Assembly: GCA_020073605.1 (NCBI GenBank)
Contig: JAIQEW010000010.1
Location: forward strand, 53,234-117,233
Reading direction: 5' to 3'
Length of the DNA stretch: 64,000 nucleotides
Source: Terriglobia bacterium
GTDB lineage: Bacteria > Acidobacteriota > Terriglobia > Acidiferrales > UBA7541
A model generated the notes under the pieces. The model saw only the letters and a list, made by a program, of their open reading frames with translations. It was not told the DNA's origin and did not search any database. Below, one piece after another: positions 31,636-41,017 of the stretch. A program made the translations under genes and the position numbers. Within the stretch, counting starts at the first letter, position 1, and each line of letters begins with the position of its first letter.

Positions 31636-34020
31636 ATGCAAGCTGACAATCGCATAGAAATCTTCGAACCGGGGCCCCGCCTGATCGACCGGCGGCGCAC
31701 CGAAGCCATCGCCGCCCTCGAGGCCGAGCAGGCCGCGTCGCCGAACCTTCTCTCCTACTGGATCGTGCTCCGCAAAAGGCGCTGGACGGCGCTCGCGGTT
31801 CTCATCGTCGTGTTCGTTCTTGTCCTGATCGCGACGTTGAAGGAGACGCCGCTCTATCAGGCGAAAGCGCTGATCGAAATCGAGAAGGAAAACCCCAACA
31901 TCGTCACCGCGAGCGATCTCTTTGAAATCGACAGCGTGAACAGCACGTTTCTGGAGACGCAGTACAAGGTGCTCCAAAGCGAAAGCCTTTCCCGGCGGGT
32001 GATACGCGACCTCGCGCTCGACCAGCTCAGGGAATTCAATCCGCCGCGCCACTGGTGGTCGCTTCCGCAGTTCCAGCCGTCGCACTCCTCGGCAGCATCG
32101 ACAGGAGCAGGCGCCACGCCCGCCGCGGATTCCGACGCGGTCTATCACGCCCTGAAAACCTTCAAGGACCGGCTCGATGTCGAGCCGGTGAAGCAGAGCC
32201 GCCTGGTGGAAGTCACGTTTGAATCGCAGGATTCGGTGCTTTCGGCGCGCATCATCAATAGTCTCGCTTCGAACTACATCGACCAGAACCTCGAACTCCG
32301 CTGGGACGCAGCTGCAAAGGCTTCCGAGTGGCTCTCGCAGCAGTTGGTCGGCGTGAAGGCCAAGCTCGAAAAGTCGGAAGACGAGATGCAGGCGTACGCA
32401 CGCGAGAACGGGCTGCTCTTCCTTGAGAGCGAAAAGGGCACGACGGAAAACATCGTGGACTCGCGGCTGCGCGAATTGCAGACCGCGCTCACCGAGGCGC
32501 AGGCGAACCGGTTCAAGGCGGAGTCGCTCTACCGCTTGGTCCAAGCCGGAGATGAAGGCGCGCTCCCGACCGTGTTTGACAACCACGAAGTGCAGGAGCT
32601 GACGCTGAGGCTTTCCGATCTTGAGGCGCAGCGCGCGCAGCTTGCTACCACGTTTACGCCGGACTATCCCAAGCTCAAGCAATTGCAGAACGAGATCGAT
32701 GAGGCGCAGCAGAACCTCGATAGCGAGCGGGCGCGCGGCGCGGCGCACATCCAAAACGAATATCTTGCCGCCGTGCGGCGCGAAGCTTTGCTCGAGCAGG
32801 CCTTCGCCAGCGCGCAGCGCGACGCCAACGGCATCGCCGAACGGTCGGTGCAGTACAACATTCTCAAGCGCGAGGTGGACACCAACCGCGGCCTGTACGA
32901 CGGCTTGCTTGACCGGTTGAAGCAGGCGGGCATCGCGGGCGGCCTAAAAGAAAGCAACATACGGATCGTGGACCCGGCCGTGCCGCCGAAAAAGCCGGCG
33001 GTGCCACGCACGGCCCTCAATCTCTCGCTCGGCCTGCTGGTGGGCCTCGGACTGGGAATCGGCGCGGCGTTCCTACAGGAGCACTTCGACAATTCGCTCA
33101 AGACCACCGAAGACATCGAGCGGATCATGCAGCTCCCGGCTCTGGCGATGATTCCCGCGGTCGAATCGCTCAACGGTCACGGCGTTTATGGCGCGGAGCA
33201 CGCGCGCACGAATGGCAATCATCGCTTGCTCGCGATCAGCGGCCGCGCCCGCCGCGAGCGCACGAACGGCCATGGCAGCAACGGCGCGAGCAGCCAATCG
33301 TTGCCGCCGCACTGGTACCGCATCGACGACCTTCCGCCGCAATACGCCGCTCTGGGGGAGGCTTTTCGCAGCTTGCGGACGTCCGTGCTTCTCTCATCCG
33401 CCGGGCAGCCGCCGCGCTCTCTGCTCGTCTCGAGCGCGCAGCCCGGTGAAGGCAAGACGACGGTCTCGGCCAACCTGGCGATCTCGCTCGCGCAGCTCGG
33501 CCAGCGCGTCCTGCTCGTGGATGCTGACCTGCGCCGGCCGAGCGTGCATCGCGCCTTTCAAATTCAAGGCAGTCTTGGCGTGGTCAGCTATCTAACGGGA
33601 CAGCAGGACTGGCGCACGGCCGTTGAGAAAACCGCTCTCTCCGGGCTCGACGTTCTCGTCTCCGGGCCTGTGCCGCCGAATCCTGCCGAGCTGCTTTCCT
33701 CCGACCGAATGCAGAAGCTGATTCAGGAAGCGCTCGAGGAATACAAGTTCGTGGTCGTCGATTCGCCGCCGCTTCTCAACGTGTCCGATAGTCGCATCCT
33801 CGCGACGCTGGTCGAAGGTGTCGTGCTGGTCGTGAAAGGCGGCGACACGCCCCGGGAGCTGGTGCAGCGCGCGCAAGCCTGCATCTCGGACGTGGGCGCG
33901 CGTGTGATCGGCGCGGTGCTGAACAACATCGACCTGCACCGCGAGGAGTATTCCTACTACCGAAGTTACTCCTACGACGTGCAGGACGTGCCCTCGGCGG
34001 ATGCAGACGTGGCGCGTTGA
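31636..34020 (+). CDS. Polysaccharide co-polymerase with tyrosine autokinase (Wzc-like)
   Basis: The 794-residue inner-membrane protein controls chain length and export. Order: N-terminal helix (LAVLIVVFVLVLIATL, about residue 55), Wzz domain, long periplasmic coiled coil with the GNVR/tether region, second helix (LNLSLGLLVGLGLGIGAAFL, about residue 460), and a cytoplasmic BY-kinase with Walker A GEGKTT (604-609), Walker A' VDADLRRP (about 628) and Walker B VVVDSPP. The C-terminus has the tyrosine cluster EEYSYYRSYSYD, the usual autophosphorylation site and target of the PHP phosphatase at 28559. A linker of about 60 residues rich in Asn, Gly and Arg precedes the kinase. Confidence 0.92.
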   Translation: MQADNRIEIFEPGPRLIDRRRTEAIAALEAEQAASPNLLSYWIVLRKRRWTALAVLIVVFVLVLIATLKETPLYQAKALIEIEKENPNIVTASDLFEIDSVNSTFLETQYKVLQSESLSRRVIRDLALDQLREFNPPRHWWSLPQFQPSHSSAASTGAGATPAADSDAVYHALKTFKDRLDVEPVKQSRLVEVTFESQDSVLSARIINSLASNYIDQNLELRWDAAAKASEWLSQQLVGVKAKLEKSEDEMQAYARENGLLFLESEKGTTENIVDSRLRELQTALTEAQANRFKAESLYRLVQAGDEGALPTVFDNHEVQELTLRLSDLEAQRAQLATTFTPDYPKLKQLQNEIDEAQQNLDSERARGAAHIQNEYLAAVRREALLEQAFASAQRDANGIAERSVQYNILKREVDTNRGLYDGLLDRLKQAGIAGGLKESNIRIVDPAVPPKKPAVPRTALNLSLGLLVGLGLGIGAAFLQEHFDNSLKTTEDIERIMQLPALAMIPAVESLNGHGVYGAEHARTNGNHRLLAISGRARRERTNGHGSNGASSQSLPPHWYRIDDLPPQYAALGEAFRSLRTSVLLSSAGQPPRSLLVSSAQPGEGKTTVSANLAISLAQLGQRVLLVDADLRRPSVHRAFQIQGSLGVVSYLTGQQDWRTAVEKTALSGLDVLVSGPVPPNPAELLSSDRMQKLIQEALEEYKFVVVDSPPLLNVSDSRILATLVEGVVLVVKGGDTPRELVQRAQACISDVGARVIGAVLNNIDLHREEYSYYRSYSYDVQDVPSADADVAR

Positions 34021-34071
34021 GGAGCGGGAAGAGAAGTTTCAGAAACGCGCGTTATTTCAGGGAGGACCAGC

Positions 34072-34785
34072 ATGCAGATCTATCTCGATTCCGCGGACCA
34101 TCGCGAGATTGAAAGGTGGACGCGTGAAGGAATCGTGGACGGCGTCACCACGAATCCCAGCATTTTATTCAAGGACGGCGTGTTCGATCTCGAGGACGGC
34201 GCCCGCGCGCTGGCGCGCCTGCTGGGCGACCGCCCGCTAAGCGTGGAAGTGACCTCGGACGATCCCGCGCGCATGCTCGCGCAGGGGCGCTCGCTCGCCC
34301 GGCTCGCTCCGAACGTCGTCGTGAAGATTCCGGTCACGAACGCTCAGGGGGAATCCTGCCTCGGCGTGATCCACTCGCTCAGCAGGGAAGGCATCGCGGT
34401 CAACACCACGGCCATCCTTTCGTTCAACCAGGCGATCCTCGCGGCCAAAGCCGGCGCGGCATACGTCAGCATCTTTGCGGGTCGAATCGCGGATGAGGGC
34501 AACGACCCGTCGATCGTGATCCGCAACGTCCGCAACTGGCTCACTGAATGGGAGTACACGGCGAAGATTATCGTCGGCAGCATTCGCGCTGTGATCGATA
34601 TTCAGGCAGCCGCGCTTGCCGGCGCGCACATCATCACGATCCCGCCGCAGTTTCTTCCCAAGATGGTGGACCACAAATACACGCGCGAGACGGTTTCGCA
34701 GTTCAATCGCGATGCGGCGCGCGCACTCGAGCAGATGTCGGAAGCCCGCGCGGCGGCCGCGGCTTCGGGATCAAGCCAGCGCTGA
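34072..34785 (+). CDS. Transaldolase/fructose-6-phosphate aldolase-like enzyme
   Basis: The 237-residue TIM-barrel enzyme of the small transaldolase/FSA family has N-terminus MQIYLDSADHREIERW, GVTTNPSILFKDG, and the Schiff-base lysine in NVVVKIPVTNAQG. The C-terminus is as in FSA (ITIPPQFLPKMVDHKYT). Within this locus it may supply sedoheptulose-7-phosphate for the heptose genes at 50377-52789; that is inference. A GGGAGG ribosome site precedes the ATG, 51 bp after the kinase gene. Confidence 0.82.
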   Translation: MQIYLDSADHREIERWTREGIVDGVTTNPSILFKDGVFDLEDGARALARLLGDRPLSVEVTSDDPARMLAQGRSLARLAPNVVVKIPVTNAQGESCLGVIHSLSREGIAVNTTAILSFNQAILAAKAGAAYVSIFAGRIADEGNDPSIVIRNVRNWLTEWEYTAKIIVGSIRAVIDIQAAALAGAHIITIPPQFLPKMVDHKYTRETVSQFNRDAARALEQMSEARAAAAASGSSQR

Positions 34786-34794
34786 GCCGACCAC

Positions 34795-35832
34795 ATGACC
34801 AGCACGAAAAAAGCGCTTATCACCGGCATCACCGGACAGGACGGGTCCTACCTTGCCGAACTCCTTCTCTCAAAAGGTTACGAAGTCCACGGGATCAAGC
34901 GCCGCTCGAGCAGCTTCAATACCGCGCGCGTCGATCATCTGCTCTCCGATTGGCACGAAAGCGACGCCCGCCTGTTTCTCCACTTCGCCGATCTTTCCGA
35001 TTCCACCAGCCTGGTAAAACTTCTCTATCGTCTCGCGCCGGACGAAATCTATCACCTCGGCGCGCAAAGCCACGTGCGCGTCAGCTTCGATATTCCCGAA
35101 TACACGGGCGACGTCACCGCGCTCGGCACCACCCGCCTGCTCGACGCCATCCGCGAATCGGGCATCCCGGCGCGCTTCTACAACGCGGCGAGCAGCGAGC
35201 TTTTCGGCCAGGCCACCGAGCGTCCGCAGAGCGAGTCGACGCCCTTTCGCCCGCGCAGCCCCTACGGCTGCGCGAAGCTCTACAGCTACTGGATGACCAC
35301 GAACGCGCGCGACGGCTACGGCCTCTTCGCTGTCAACGGCATCTTGTTCAACCACGAATCGCCCCGTCGCGGCGAAATCTTCGTCAGCCGCAAGATCACG
35401 CGCGCCGTGGCGCGGATTCTGCACGGGCTTCAGGACAATCTCTATCTCGGCAACCTCGAAGCCGAGCGCGACTGGGGCTACGCGCCCGAATACGTCGAAG
35501 GAATGTGGCGCATGTTGCAGCAGGCCGCGCCGGATGATTACGTCCTGGCGACTGGTGAAACGCATTCGGTGCGCGAGTTTGTCGAGCGGGCCTTCGCGCA
35601 CGCGGGGCTTGACTGGCGGCGCCATGTCGCAATCGATCCGCAATATCACCGCCCCACCGAAATCGATTGTCTGCTGGGCGATGCTTCGAAGGCGCGAAAG
35701 AAACTCGGCTGGGCGCCTCAAACGATGTTTGGCGAACTCGTCCGCGTCATGGTGGATGCGGACGTGAGGATGCTCGAGGACTCCCTCAGCGGCCAAGCCG
35801 AGCGGCGCATGTCGGCGCGCGCCGGAGAGTAG
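34795..35832 (+). CDS. gmd: GDP-mannose (or GDP-heptose) 4,6-dehydratase
   Basis: The 345-residue extended SDR has nucleotide-binding [16 protein letters not shown], the substrate block [18 protein letters not shown], the catalytic region [10 protein letters not shown] and Tyr-x3-Lys in [10 protein letters not shown], and [16 protein letters not shown], all diagnostic of Gmd-type enzymes. Gmd makes GDP-4-keto-6-deoxy-mannose; close relatives (DmhA/WcbK) act on GDP-manno-heptose. The heptose genes in the same locus make the latter possible, but sequence alone cannot choose between them. It starts 9 bp after the transaldolase stop and is followed by an Fcl-like reductase, the usual pairing. Confidence 0.9.
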   Translation: MTSTKKALITGITGQDGSYLAELLLSKGYEVHGIKRRSSSFNTARVDHLLSDWHESDARLFLHFADLSDSTSLVKLLYRLAPDEIYHLGAQSHVRVSFDIPEYTGDVTALGTTRLLDAIRESGIPARFYNAASSELFGQATERPQSESTPFRPRSPYGCAKLYSYWMTTNARDGYGLFAVNGILFNHESPRRGEIFVSRKITRAVARILHGLQDNLYLGNLEAERDWGYAPEYVEGMWRMLQQAAPDDYVLATGETHSVREFVERAFAHAGLDWRRHVAIDPQYHRPTEIDCLLGDASKARKKLGWAPQTMFGELVRVMVDADVRMLEDSLSGQAERRMSARAGE

Positions 35833-35863
35833 CGGAAAGACGATCGCGCGGGAAATGACTTTC

Positions 35864-36877
35864 ATGTCTAAGAACGAACAGACGGCGCACCGAAAAGACG
35901 CACCCTTTGCCGGGAAGAAGATCGTTGTGACCGGCGGGGCGGGATTTCTCGGCCGCGCTGTCGTCCGCAAACTGGCTGAGCGCGGCTGCCGGGAGATTGT
36001 GGTTCCGCGCCGCGCTGTCTGCGATCTCCGGCGCGGCGAGGAGATCGCTCGCCTGCTTGACCGCGCTCGCCCGGACTTCCTCGTGCACCTCGCCGCCACA
36101 GTAGACAACCCGGCCGGAAGCGCGAACGCCGCCGCGAGCTTTTGCGACAACGTGCTGATGACCACGCAGCTCGTGGACGCGGCCGCCCGGCGCGGCATCG
36201 AGAAGATGATCTGCCTCGGCAGCGCCAGCTCGTATCCGGCCAACGCGCCGATACCTCTCCGCGAGCACGATTTCTTCAACGGGCTCCCTGAAGCGTCGCG
36301 TGCGGCTCACGGCATTGCGAAGCGCCTGCCGCTCGTCCAGGCGCAAGCCTGCCGGAAGCAGTACGGTTTGCGGTGCGTCTTTCTGATTCCCACGAACTTC
36401 TACGGCCCGGTTGACAATTTCGATCCCGACACCTGCTACGTCATTCCATCCTTCATCCGGAAGTTTGTCGACGCCGCCGAAACGCGCGCGCCCGAAGTCA
36501 CCTTGCGAGGAACGGGCAGCGCCACCCGCGATTTTCTGCACGTTGAGGATTGCGCCGAAGGAATCGTGCTTGCGCTCGAGCGATACGACGGCCCTCAACC
36601 TGTGAATCTCGCCAGCGGGACCGAAGTGGTGATCGACGACCTCGCGCACCGGATTGCCTTCCTCGCCGGCTATGCGGGAAGAATTCTCTGGAACACCCGC
36701 TATTCCGATGGGCCCGTGCGCCGCGTGCTTGGGACGTCGCGCGCGGAGCGTGAATTTGGCTTCCGCGCGCAGCGGAGTCTGGAAGAGGGGCTTCGCGAAA
36801 CGATGGAGTGGTACCGCTCCACGCGTCCCCGGAGCGTGCCCGAAGCCGACGCGCAGGCAGCCGTATCGCGCGCGTGA
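35864..36877 (+). CDS. GDP-L-fucose synthase-like SDR with altered catalytic residues
   Basis: The 337-residue SDR is clearly related to GDP-fucose synthase: VVTGGAGFLGRAVVRKLAERG, IPTNFYGPVDNFDPDTCYVIPSF, SATRDFLHVEDCAEGI. The expected Tyr of Y-x3-K is His149 (AAHGIAKR), the epimerisation Cys of GSSCIYP is Ser122 (GSASSYP), and the epimerisation His of SHVIPAL is Tyr192 (CYVIPSF). Ser120 and Lys153 remain. It may therefore not be a normal 3,5-epimerase/4-reductase; a changed GDP-4-keto-sugar reaction is likely. ATG 35864 has better ribosome-site spacing than 35855. Confidence 0.75.
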   Translation: MSKNEQTAHRKDAPFAGKKIVVTGGAGFLGRAVVRKLAERGCREIVVPRRAVCDLRRGEEIARLLDRARPDFLVHLAATVDNPAGSANAAASFCDNVLMTTQLVDAAARRGIEKMICLGSASSYPANAPIPLREHDFFNGLPEASRAAHGIAKRLPLVQAQACRKQYGLRCVFLIPTNFYGPVDNFDPDTCYVIPSFIRKFVDAAETRAPEVTLRGTGSATRDFLHVEDCAEGIVLALERYDGPQPVNLASGTEVVIDDLAHRIAFLAGYAGRILWNTRYSDGPVRRVLGTSRAEREFGFRAQRSLEEGLRETMEWYRSTRPRSVPEADAQAAVSRA

Positions 36878-36897
36878 TCGCGCAAGGAGAAAGCACC

Positions 36898-38205
36898 GTG
36901 GCGGAAGGAATGGCTCAAGCGGCTCTCGCAAGTCCCGGCGCCTTGGCGCGTCCGGCCGTCAAGGTTCGGACGACGTGTCGGTCCTGCGGCAGCAGCCGGC
37001 TCGCCGAAGTGCTCGACCTCGGCAATCACTACATATCGAGTTTTCCGGATGTCCCGGACGAGGCCAACCTGCCGCGCGTGCCGCTCGACCTGCTGCTCTG
37101 CACCGAATGCAGCCTGCTGCAATTGCGGCATACGGTGCCGCCCGACTCGCTCTACCGGCGCTATTGGTACAAGTCCGGCGTCAACCCCGCGATGTCCCGC
37201 GCGCTCGCGGACATCACCGGAAAGGCCTCCGAGTTTGCGGGGCTCGCGAGAGGCGATAGCGTGCTCGACATCGGCTGCAACGATGGCACGCTCCTGCGCT
37301 CCTATTCGGTCGAAGGCATCCGCCGCGTCGGATTCGAGCCGGCCGAAAATCTCGCGGCCGAGGCTTCCCGCGGGGCCGACCGCATTATTTCCGATTTCTT
37401 CAGCGCAGGTCCGGTTGCGGGCGAGAAGTTCCGCGTCGTCACATCGATCGCGATGTTTTACGATCTCGAGGATCCGAACTCTTTCGTCGCGGACGTTGCA
37501 AAGGTGCTGGCGCGCGATGGCGTGTGGGTCATCGAGATGCACTACCTCCCGCTCACGCTCGCGCGCAATGCCTTTGACGCCGTGTGTCACGAGCATCTCG
37601 AGTATTACTCGCTCAAGTCTCTCGAGCCGCTTCTCGAGCGTCATGGCTTCGTCATCGCCGATGTCGAGACCAATGAAATGAATGGCGGAAGTTTCCGCGT
37701 CTACGTTGTCCACGCGGGCTCGCCTTCGTCACAGCTTGCGGCGCGCCGCGCCCGCGTCGAAACCAGGCGCGCCGAGGAAAAAATGTGGGCGCTCGATCGC
37801 CCGGATACCTACCGGCAATTCGGCAGGAGGATTCGCGGCGTTGGCGCCCGGCTCAACCTGTGGCTTGCCCGCGAACGCGCGCAGGGAAAGCAAATCTCCG
37901 TCTACGGCGCCTCGACGAAGGGCAACACGCTCTTGCAGGTGTTTGGCCTCGACCATTCGCTGATTCGTTCGGCGGCCGAGCGCAATCCTGAGAAGTGGGG
38001 GAAGTACACGGTGGGAACGTGGATTCCGATCGTTTCCGAGGAGGAAGCGAGGGCTCACGCAGACGACTTCCTCGTCCTTCCCTGGCACTTTCTCGCGGAA
38101 ATCCGCGAGCGCGAGCGGGATTTTGTTGCCCGGGGCGGGAAGCTGGTTGCGCCGCTGCCCGAGCCGCGCTTCATCGATTCCGCGGGAGTCCACCTGATCG
38201 CATGA
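36898..38205 (+). CDS. NDP-sugar C-methyltransferase-like protein (zinc-binding, Methyltransf_13/14)
   Basis: The 435-residue protein has a zinc-finger-like N-terminal domain (TTCRSCGSSRLAEVLDLG with a second pair in LLCTECSLLQL). An SAM methyltransferase core follows (VLDIGCNDGTLLRSYSVEG), then the C-terminal Methyltransf_14 domain (SVYGASTKGNTLLQVFGL). This is the layout of sugar C-3-methyltransferases such as TylC3, which act on 4-keto sugars; the product of the two SDR enzymes upstream would be a fitting substrate. GTG 36898 follows AAGGAGA. The stop overlaps the next ATG by 4 bp. Confidence 0.82.
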   Translation: MAEGMAQAALASPGALARPAVKVRTTCRSCGSSRLAEVLDLGNHYISSFPDVPDEANLPRVPLDLLLCTECSLLQLRHTVPPDSLYRRYWYKSGVNPAMSRALADITGKASEFAGLARGDSVLDIGCNDGTLLRSYSVEGIRRVGFEPAENLAAEASRGADRIISDFFSAGPVAGEKFRVVTSIAMFYDLEDPNSFVADVAKVLARDGVWVIEMHYLPLTLARNAFDAVCHEHLEYYSLKSLEPLLERHGFVIADVETNEMNGGSFRVYVVHAGSPSSQLAARRARVETRRAEEKMWALDRPDTYRQFGRRIRGVGARLNLWLARERAQGKQISVYGASTKGNTLLQVFGLDHSLIRSAAERNPEKWGKYTVGTWIPIVSEEEARAHADDFLVLPWHFLAEIRERERDFVARGGKLVAPLPEPRFIDSAGVHLIA

Positions 38206-39467
38206 GAGTCGCGATTCTCATCACCGATCTCATCACCAACGGAGGCGCGCCCCGGCAAGCGATGCTGCTCGCGCGGTGGCTTCAGGCCTTCGGCCACGAT
38301 GCGACGCTCTTTGCCGTCCGCTATTGCCCCGAAAAATGCTTTCCCGAAATCGCGGCCTCGCTCGATATCCGCTCGGTTCATCGGCTATCGCCCACCGACG
38401 TGCGCCGGCGCAATCGTGGCCGGCATCACGGCATCGCCAGCGGAGCGAAGCGCCATCTCTGGGAAAGCCGCCAGCTCGCGAATCTCGTTCGGGAACCATA
38501 TGACATTTTGAATCCCCACGTTCGCGGCGCCACGCGCGCTGCCGTTGCGTGCAAGCGCCGGACGGGCGCGCCGGTTGTATGGATGTGCGACGACGCGCGG
38601 AACTGGGAAGAGCCGGGTTACCGCCCCTACTATGCGCCGCCCGTGCAGTGGCTTTTCGACCGTGTCATGTCGCGCATCGAGAAGCCCGTTGTGCGCCAGA
38701 TCGACCGGATCGTTACTCTCGATCATCGCGTGAAGAGAATTCTCGAAAGCTATTACGGCCGGCCCGCCGACGTGATTCGCAGCGGCCTCGATTCCGCCTC
38801 CTTCCGCGCGCACCTAGGAGCGCGGGAAGAAATCCGCGCGCGTCATGGCGTCGAGCCCGCCGACTTCCTCCTGCTCTGGCTCGGAATTCTTGAGCCTCAT
38901 CGTCACCTTGAAGACGCGCTCGAAGGTCTCCGGCTACTTCGTCTCCGCGGCCGGAGCAATGTCCGCTTTCTGATTGCCGGCACGCCGGAGTTCGCGCCGG
39001 GCTACGTCCGGAGGCTTCAGGAACTCGTCGAGCGTTACCGGCTCGATGGTTTCGTGCGATTCCATCTTTCTGCCATGCCGGAAAGCGAGATGGCGGACTA
39101 CTACTCGGCCGCGGATGCACTCGTCTATCTTGCGGAAAACCAGTGCTGGGGACTCGGCGTGTTCGAGGCGCTGGCCTGCGATCTCCCGGTGATTGTGTCG
39201 CGCGCGTGCGGCGCCCACGAAGTGCTGGAGGACCGGCGAACCGCGATGCTCGTCTCGCCGCGAAATTCCGGGGAGTTTGTGGACGCCGTCGCGGAGCTTG
39301 CCTGCGCGCCGGAGCTTCGCCGCATGCTTGTGACGGAGGCGCGGACGCGCGTCCTGAATCGGATCACCTGGGAAGCCTATGCGAGAAACATGCTGCACGC
39401 GTTCGAGCAGGTGCTTGGCGAACGCAGCGCCACCGTCCGCGCGAACCATCGGGAGGCGTTCGCATGA
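38202..39467 (+). CDS. GT4-family glycosyltransferase
   Basis: The 421-residue GT-B fold transferase has N-terminal Gly-rich loop ITNGGAPRQAMLLARWL, donor domain LWLGILEPHRHLEDALEGLRLL, and the E-x7-E-type region NQCWGLGVFEALACDLPVIVSRACGAHEVLEDRRT, typical of retaining GT4 enzymes. The donor sugar is unknown. It starts within the stop of the methyltransferase gene (ATGA) and overlaps the flippase gene by 4 bp. Confidence 0.86.
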   Translation: MRVAILITDLITNGGAPRQAMLLARWLQAFGHDATLFAVRYCPEKCFPEIAASLDIRSVHRLSPTDVRRRNRGRHHGIASGAKRHLWESRQLANLVREPYDILNPHVRGATRAAVACKRRTGAPVVWMCDDARNWEEPGYRPYYAPPVQWLFDRVMSRIEKPVVRQIDRIVTLDHRVKRILESYYGRPADVIRSGLDSASFRAHLGAREEIRARHGVEPADFLLLWLGILEPHRHLEDALEGLRLLRLRGRSNVRFLIAGTPEFAPGYVRRLQELVERYRLDGFVRFHLSAMPESEMADYYSAADALVYLAENQCWGLGVFEALACDLPVIVSRACGAHEVLEDRRTAMLVSPRNSGEFVDAVAELACAPELRRMLVTEARTRVLNRITWEAYARNMLHAFEQVLGERSATVRANHREAFA

Positions 39468-41017
39468 GCTACGGAGCCCGTCTGGGACGCGCGATCTTCT
39501 GGGGACAAGCGGGCCGCGTGGCCGAGGCGGTGGTGTTCTTTCTCTTCTATCTCTTCCTCGCCCGCGCGCTGGGTCCGGCCTCGTACGGATTGTTTGCGCT
39601 GGGGATGAGTCTTGCCGGCGTGTGCGTGTTTCTCACGCTTCTCGGGCTCGGCCCCGAAACGCTGGGGCGGTTCGTCCCGGAAATCGCTGCCGGGGGGCGT
39701 CGCGACCGTGCGCGGCGTCTGCTCGGGATCCTTTTTGCTATTCGCTCCGCCGCAGTCCTCGCGGCATCGGCGCTCGTCTTCGTTTTTCGCCGGACGCTCG
39801 CCGAGCGGTTCCATTTCCCGCTTCTCTCGGAATCGCTCGCGCTCGTGTTGCTCGTTTTCGCGGCGCGAAGCGCTTTCGACTTGCTGACGTACTTCTCCGC
39901 CGGGCTGCTTGAGCTCAGGCGCGTGGCTGCCGCCAAGTTGATTGCGTCCCTCGCGGCGCCCGGCCTGTTCCTGATTCTCTGGCTCCGCCACGTCCCGAGC
40001 GTGAATGCAGCCTGGCTGGCGATTGCCGTTGGCTCGCTCGCGGGAATTGTCGTCCTGGCGGTTCCTCTCCTCATTTCCGATTCCGCGGCAAGCGCCCGCG
40101 TCCAGGAGGCGCTGCCGCTTGGCCGCATCCTTGCGTTTGGATTGTTCGCGTGGGCCACGAACTTCTTCCTGTACGTCCTCGGCGACAACATGGACGTGCT
40201 GCTCCTCGGTTGGCTCGTCGCCGACCGTTCCGCCATCGGCTACTACGCCGTCGGCGCGAAAATCGTCTTCAGCCTTACTGGACTCTTGCTCGGCTGGGCC
40301 TCGCTCGTGAGCGTTCCTTCTTTCTTTGTGTCCTGGCAGCAGGGAGGCGTTGCGCATCTCGCGAGGCTCGTCGAAGCGCAGTGGAAGTTTGCCGTGCTCT
40401 GCCTTGTGGGACCGTTTGTCTTCTTGATCCGTTATGCCCGGGAAGTGATCGCGATCTTCTATGCGCCTGCGTACTCGTCCAGTGTGGCCGTCGTCCAAAT
40501 TCTGAGTGGATTCACGGCCTGCGCTGTCGTGCTGGGTTTCTCGCTCGGGACGAGCGCGCTCTATGCGACAAGCCGTGAACGCATGGCTTGCGCGCTGATC
40601 GCTGCGGCTGCTGTGTTCAACGTGCTTGCGGAGATCGTTCTCGTGCGGCGGATGGGAGTGCTCGGCGCCGCCTATGCCACGGGAATGTCCTTTGTGCTGC
40701 TCGCGGTTCTTTCGGCGGCAGCCAGCCGTTTGTACATTCCGTGGCGCTTCCCGGCGATCTTCGTTGCCAAGGTCGTCGGAGCAGCCGCGATTGCGACAGT
40801 TCCCACCATCTGGTTCCGTCCGAGCTCCTTTCTTGCTCTCCTGGTCGGCTCAGTTGTTTGGAGCGTCGCGTTTCTCGCCGCCTTAGCGCTTTTCAAACCG
40901 CTTGACCAGGCCGACTCGGCGGCGCTTGTGCGAGTGAACCCGCATCTGCGCGAACTCGCCGCTGTTTTTTCGCCGCAACCCGCTGCCGTCGCAGGAGGGA
41001 CGCCGTGGCAGGCCTGA
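39464..41017 (+). CDS. Polysaccharide flippase (Wzx/MATE-like)
   Basis: The 517-residue integral membrane protein has about 12-14 helices and the Polysacc_synt layout: ARALGPASYGLFALGMSLAG early, VLGDNMDVLLLGWLVADRSAIGYYAVGAKIV in the middle, and a paired C-terminal half (GFSLGTSALYATSRERMAC). It should flip undecaprenyl-linked repeat units to the periplasm. The coding regions on both sides overlap it (4 bp and 13 bp). Confidence 0.88.
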   Translation: MSYGARLGRAIFWGQAGRVAEAVVFFLFYLFLARALGPASYGLFALGMSLAGVCVFLTLLGLGPETLGRFVPEIAAGGRRDRARRLLGILFAIRSAAVLAASALVFVFRRTLAERFHFPLLSESLALVLLVFAARSAFDLLTYFSAGLLELRRVAAAKLIASLAAPGLFLILWLRHVPSVNAAWLAIAVGSLAGIVVLAVPLLISDSAASARVQEALPLGRILAFGLFAWATNFFLYVLGDNMDVLLLGWLVADRSAIGYYAVGAKIVFSLTGLLLGWASLVSVPSFFVSWQQGGVAHLARLVEAQWKFAVLCLVGPFVFLIRYAREVIAIFYAPAYSSSVAVVQILSGFTACAVVLGFSLGTSALYATSRERMACALIAAAAVFNVLAEIVLVRRMGVLGAAYATGMSFVLLAVLSAAASRLYIPWRFPAIFVAKVVGAAAIATVPTIWFRPSSFLALLVGSVVWSVAFLAALALFKPLDQADSAALVRVNPHLRELAAVFSPQPAAVAGGTPWQA

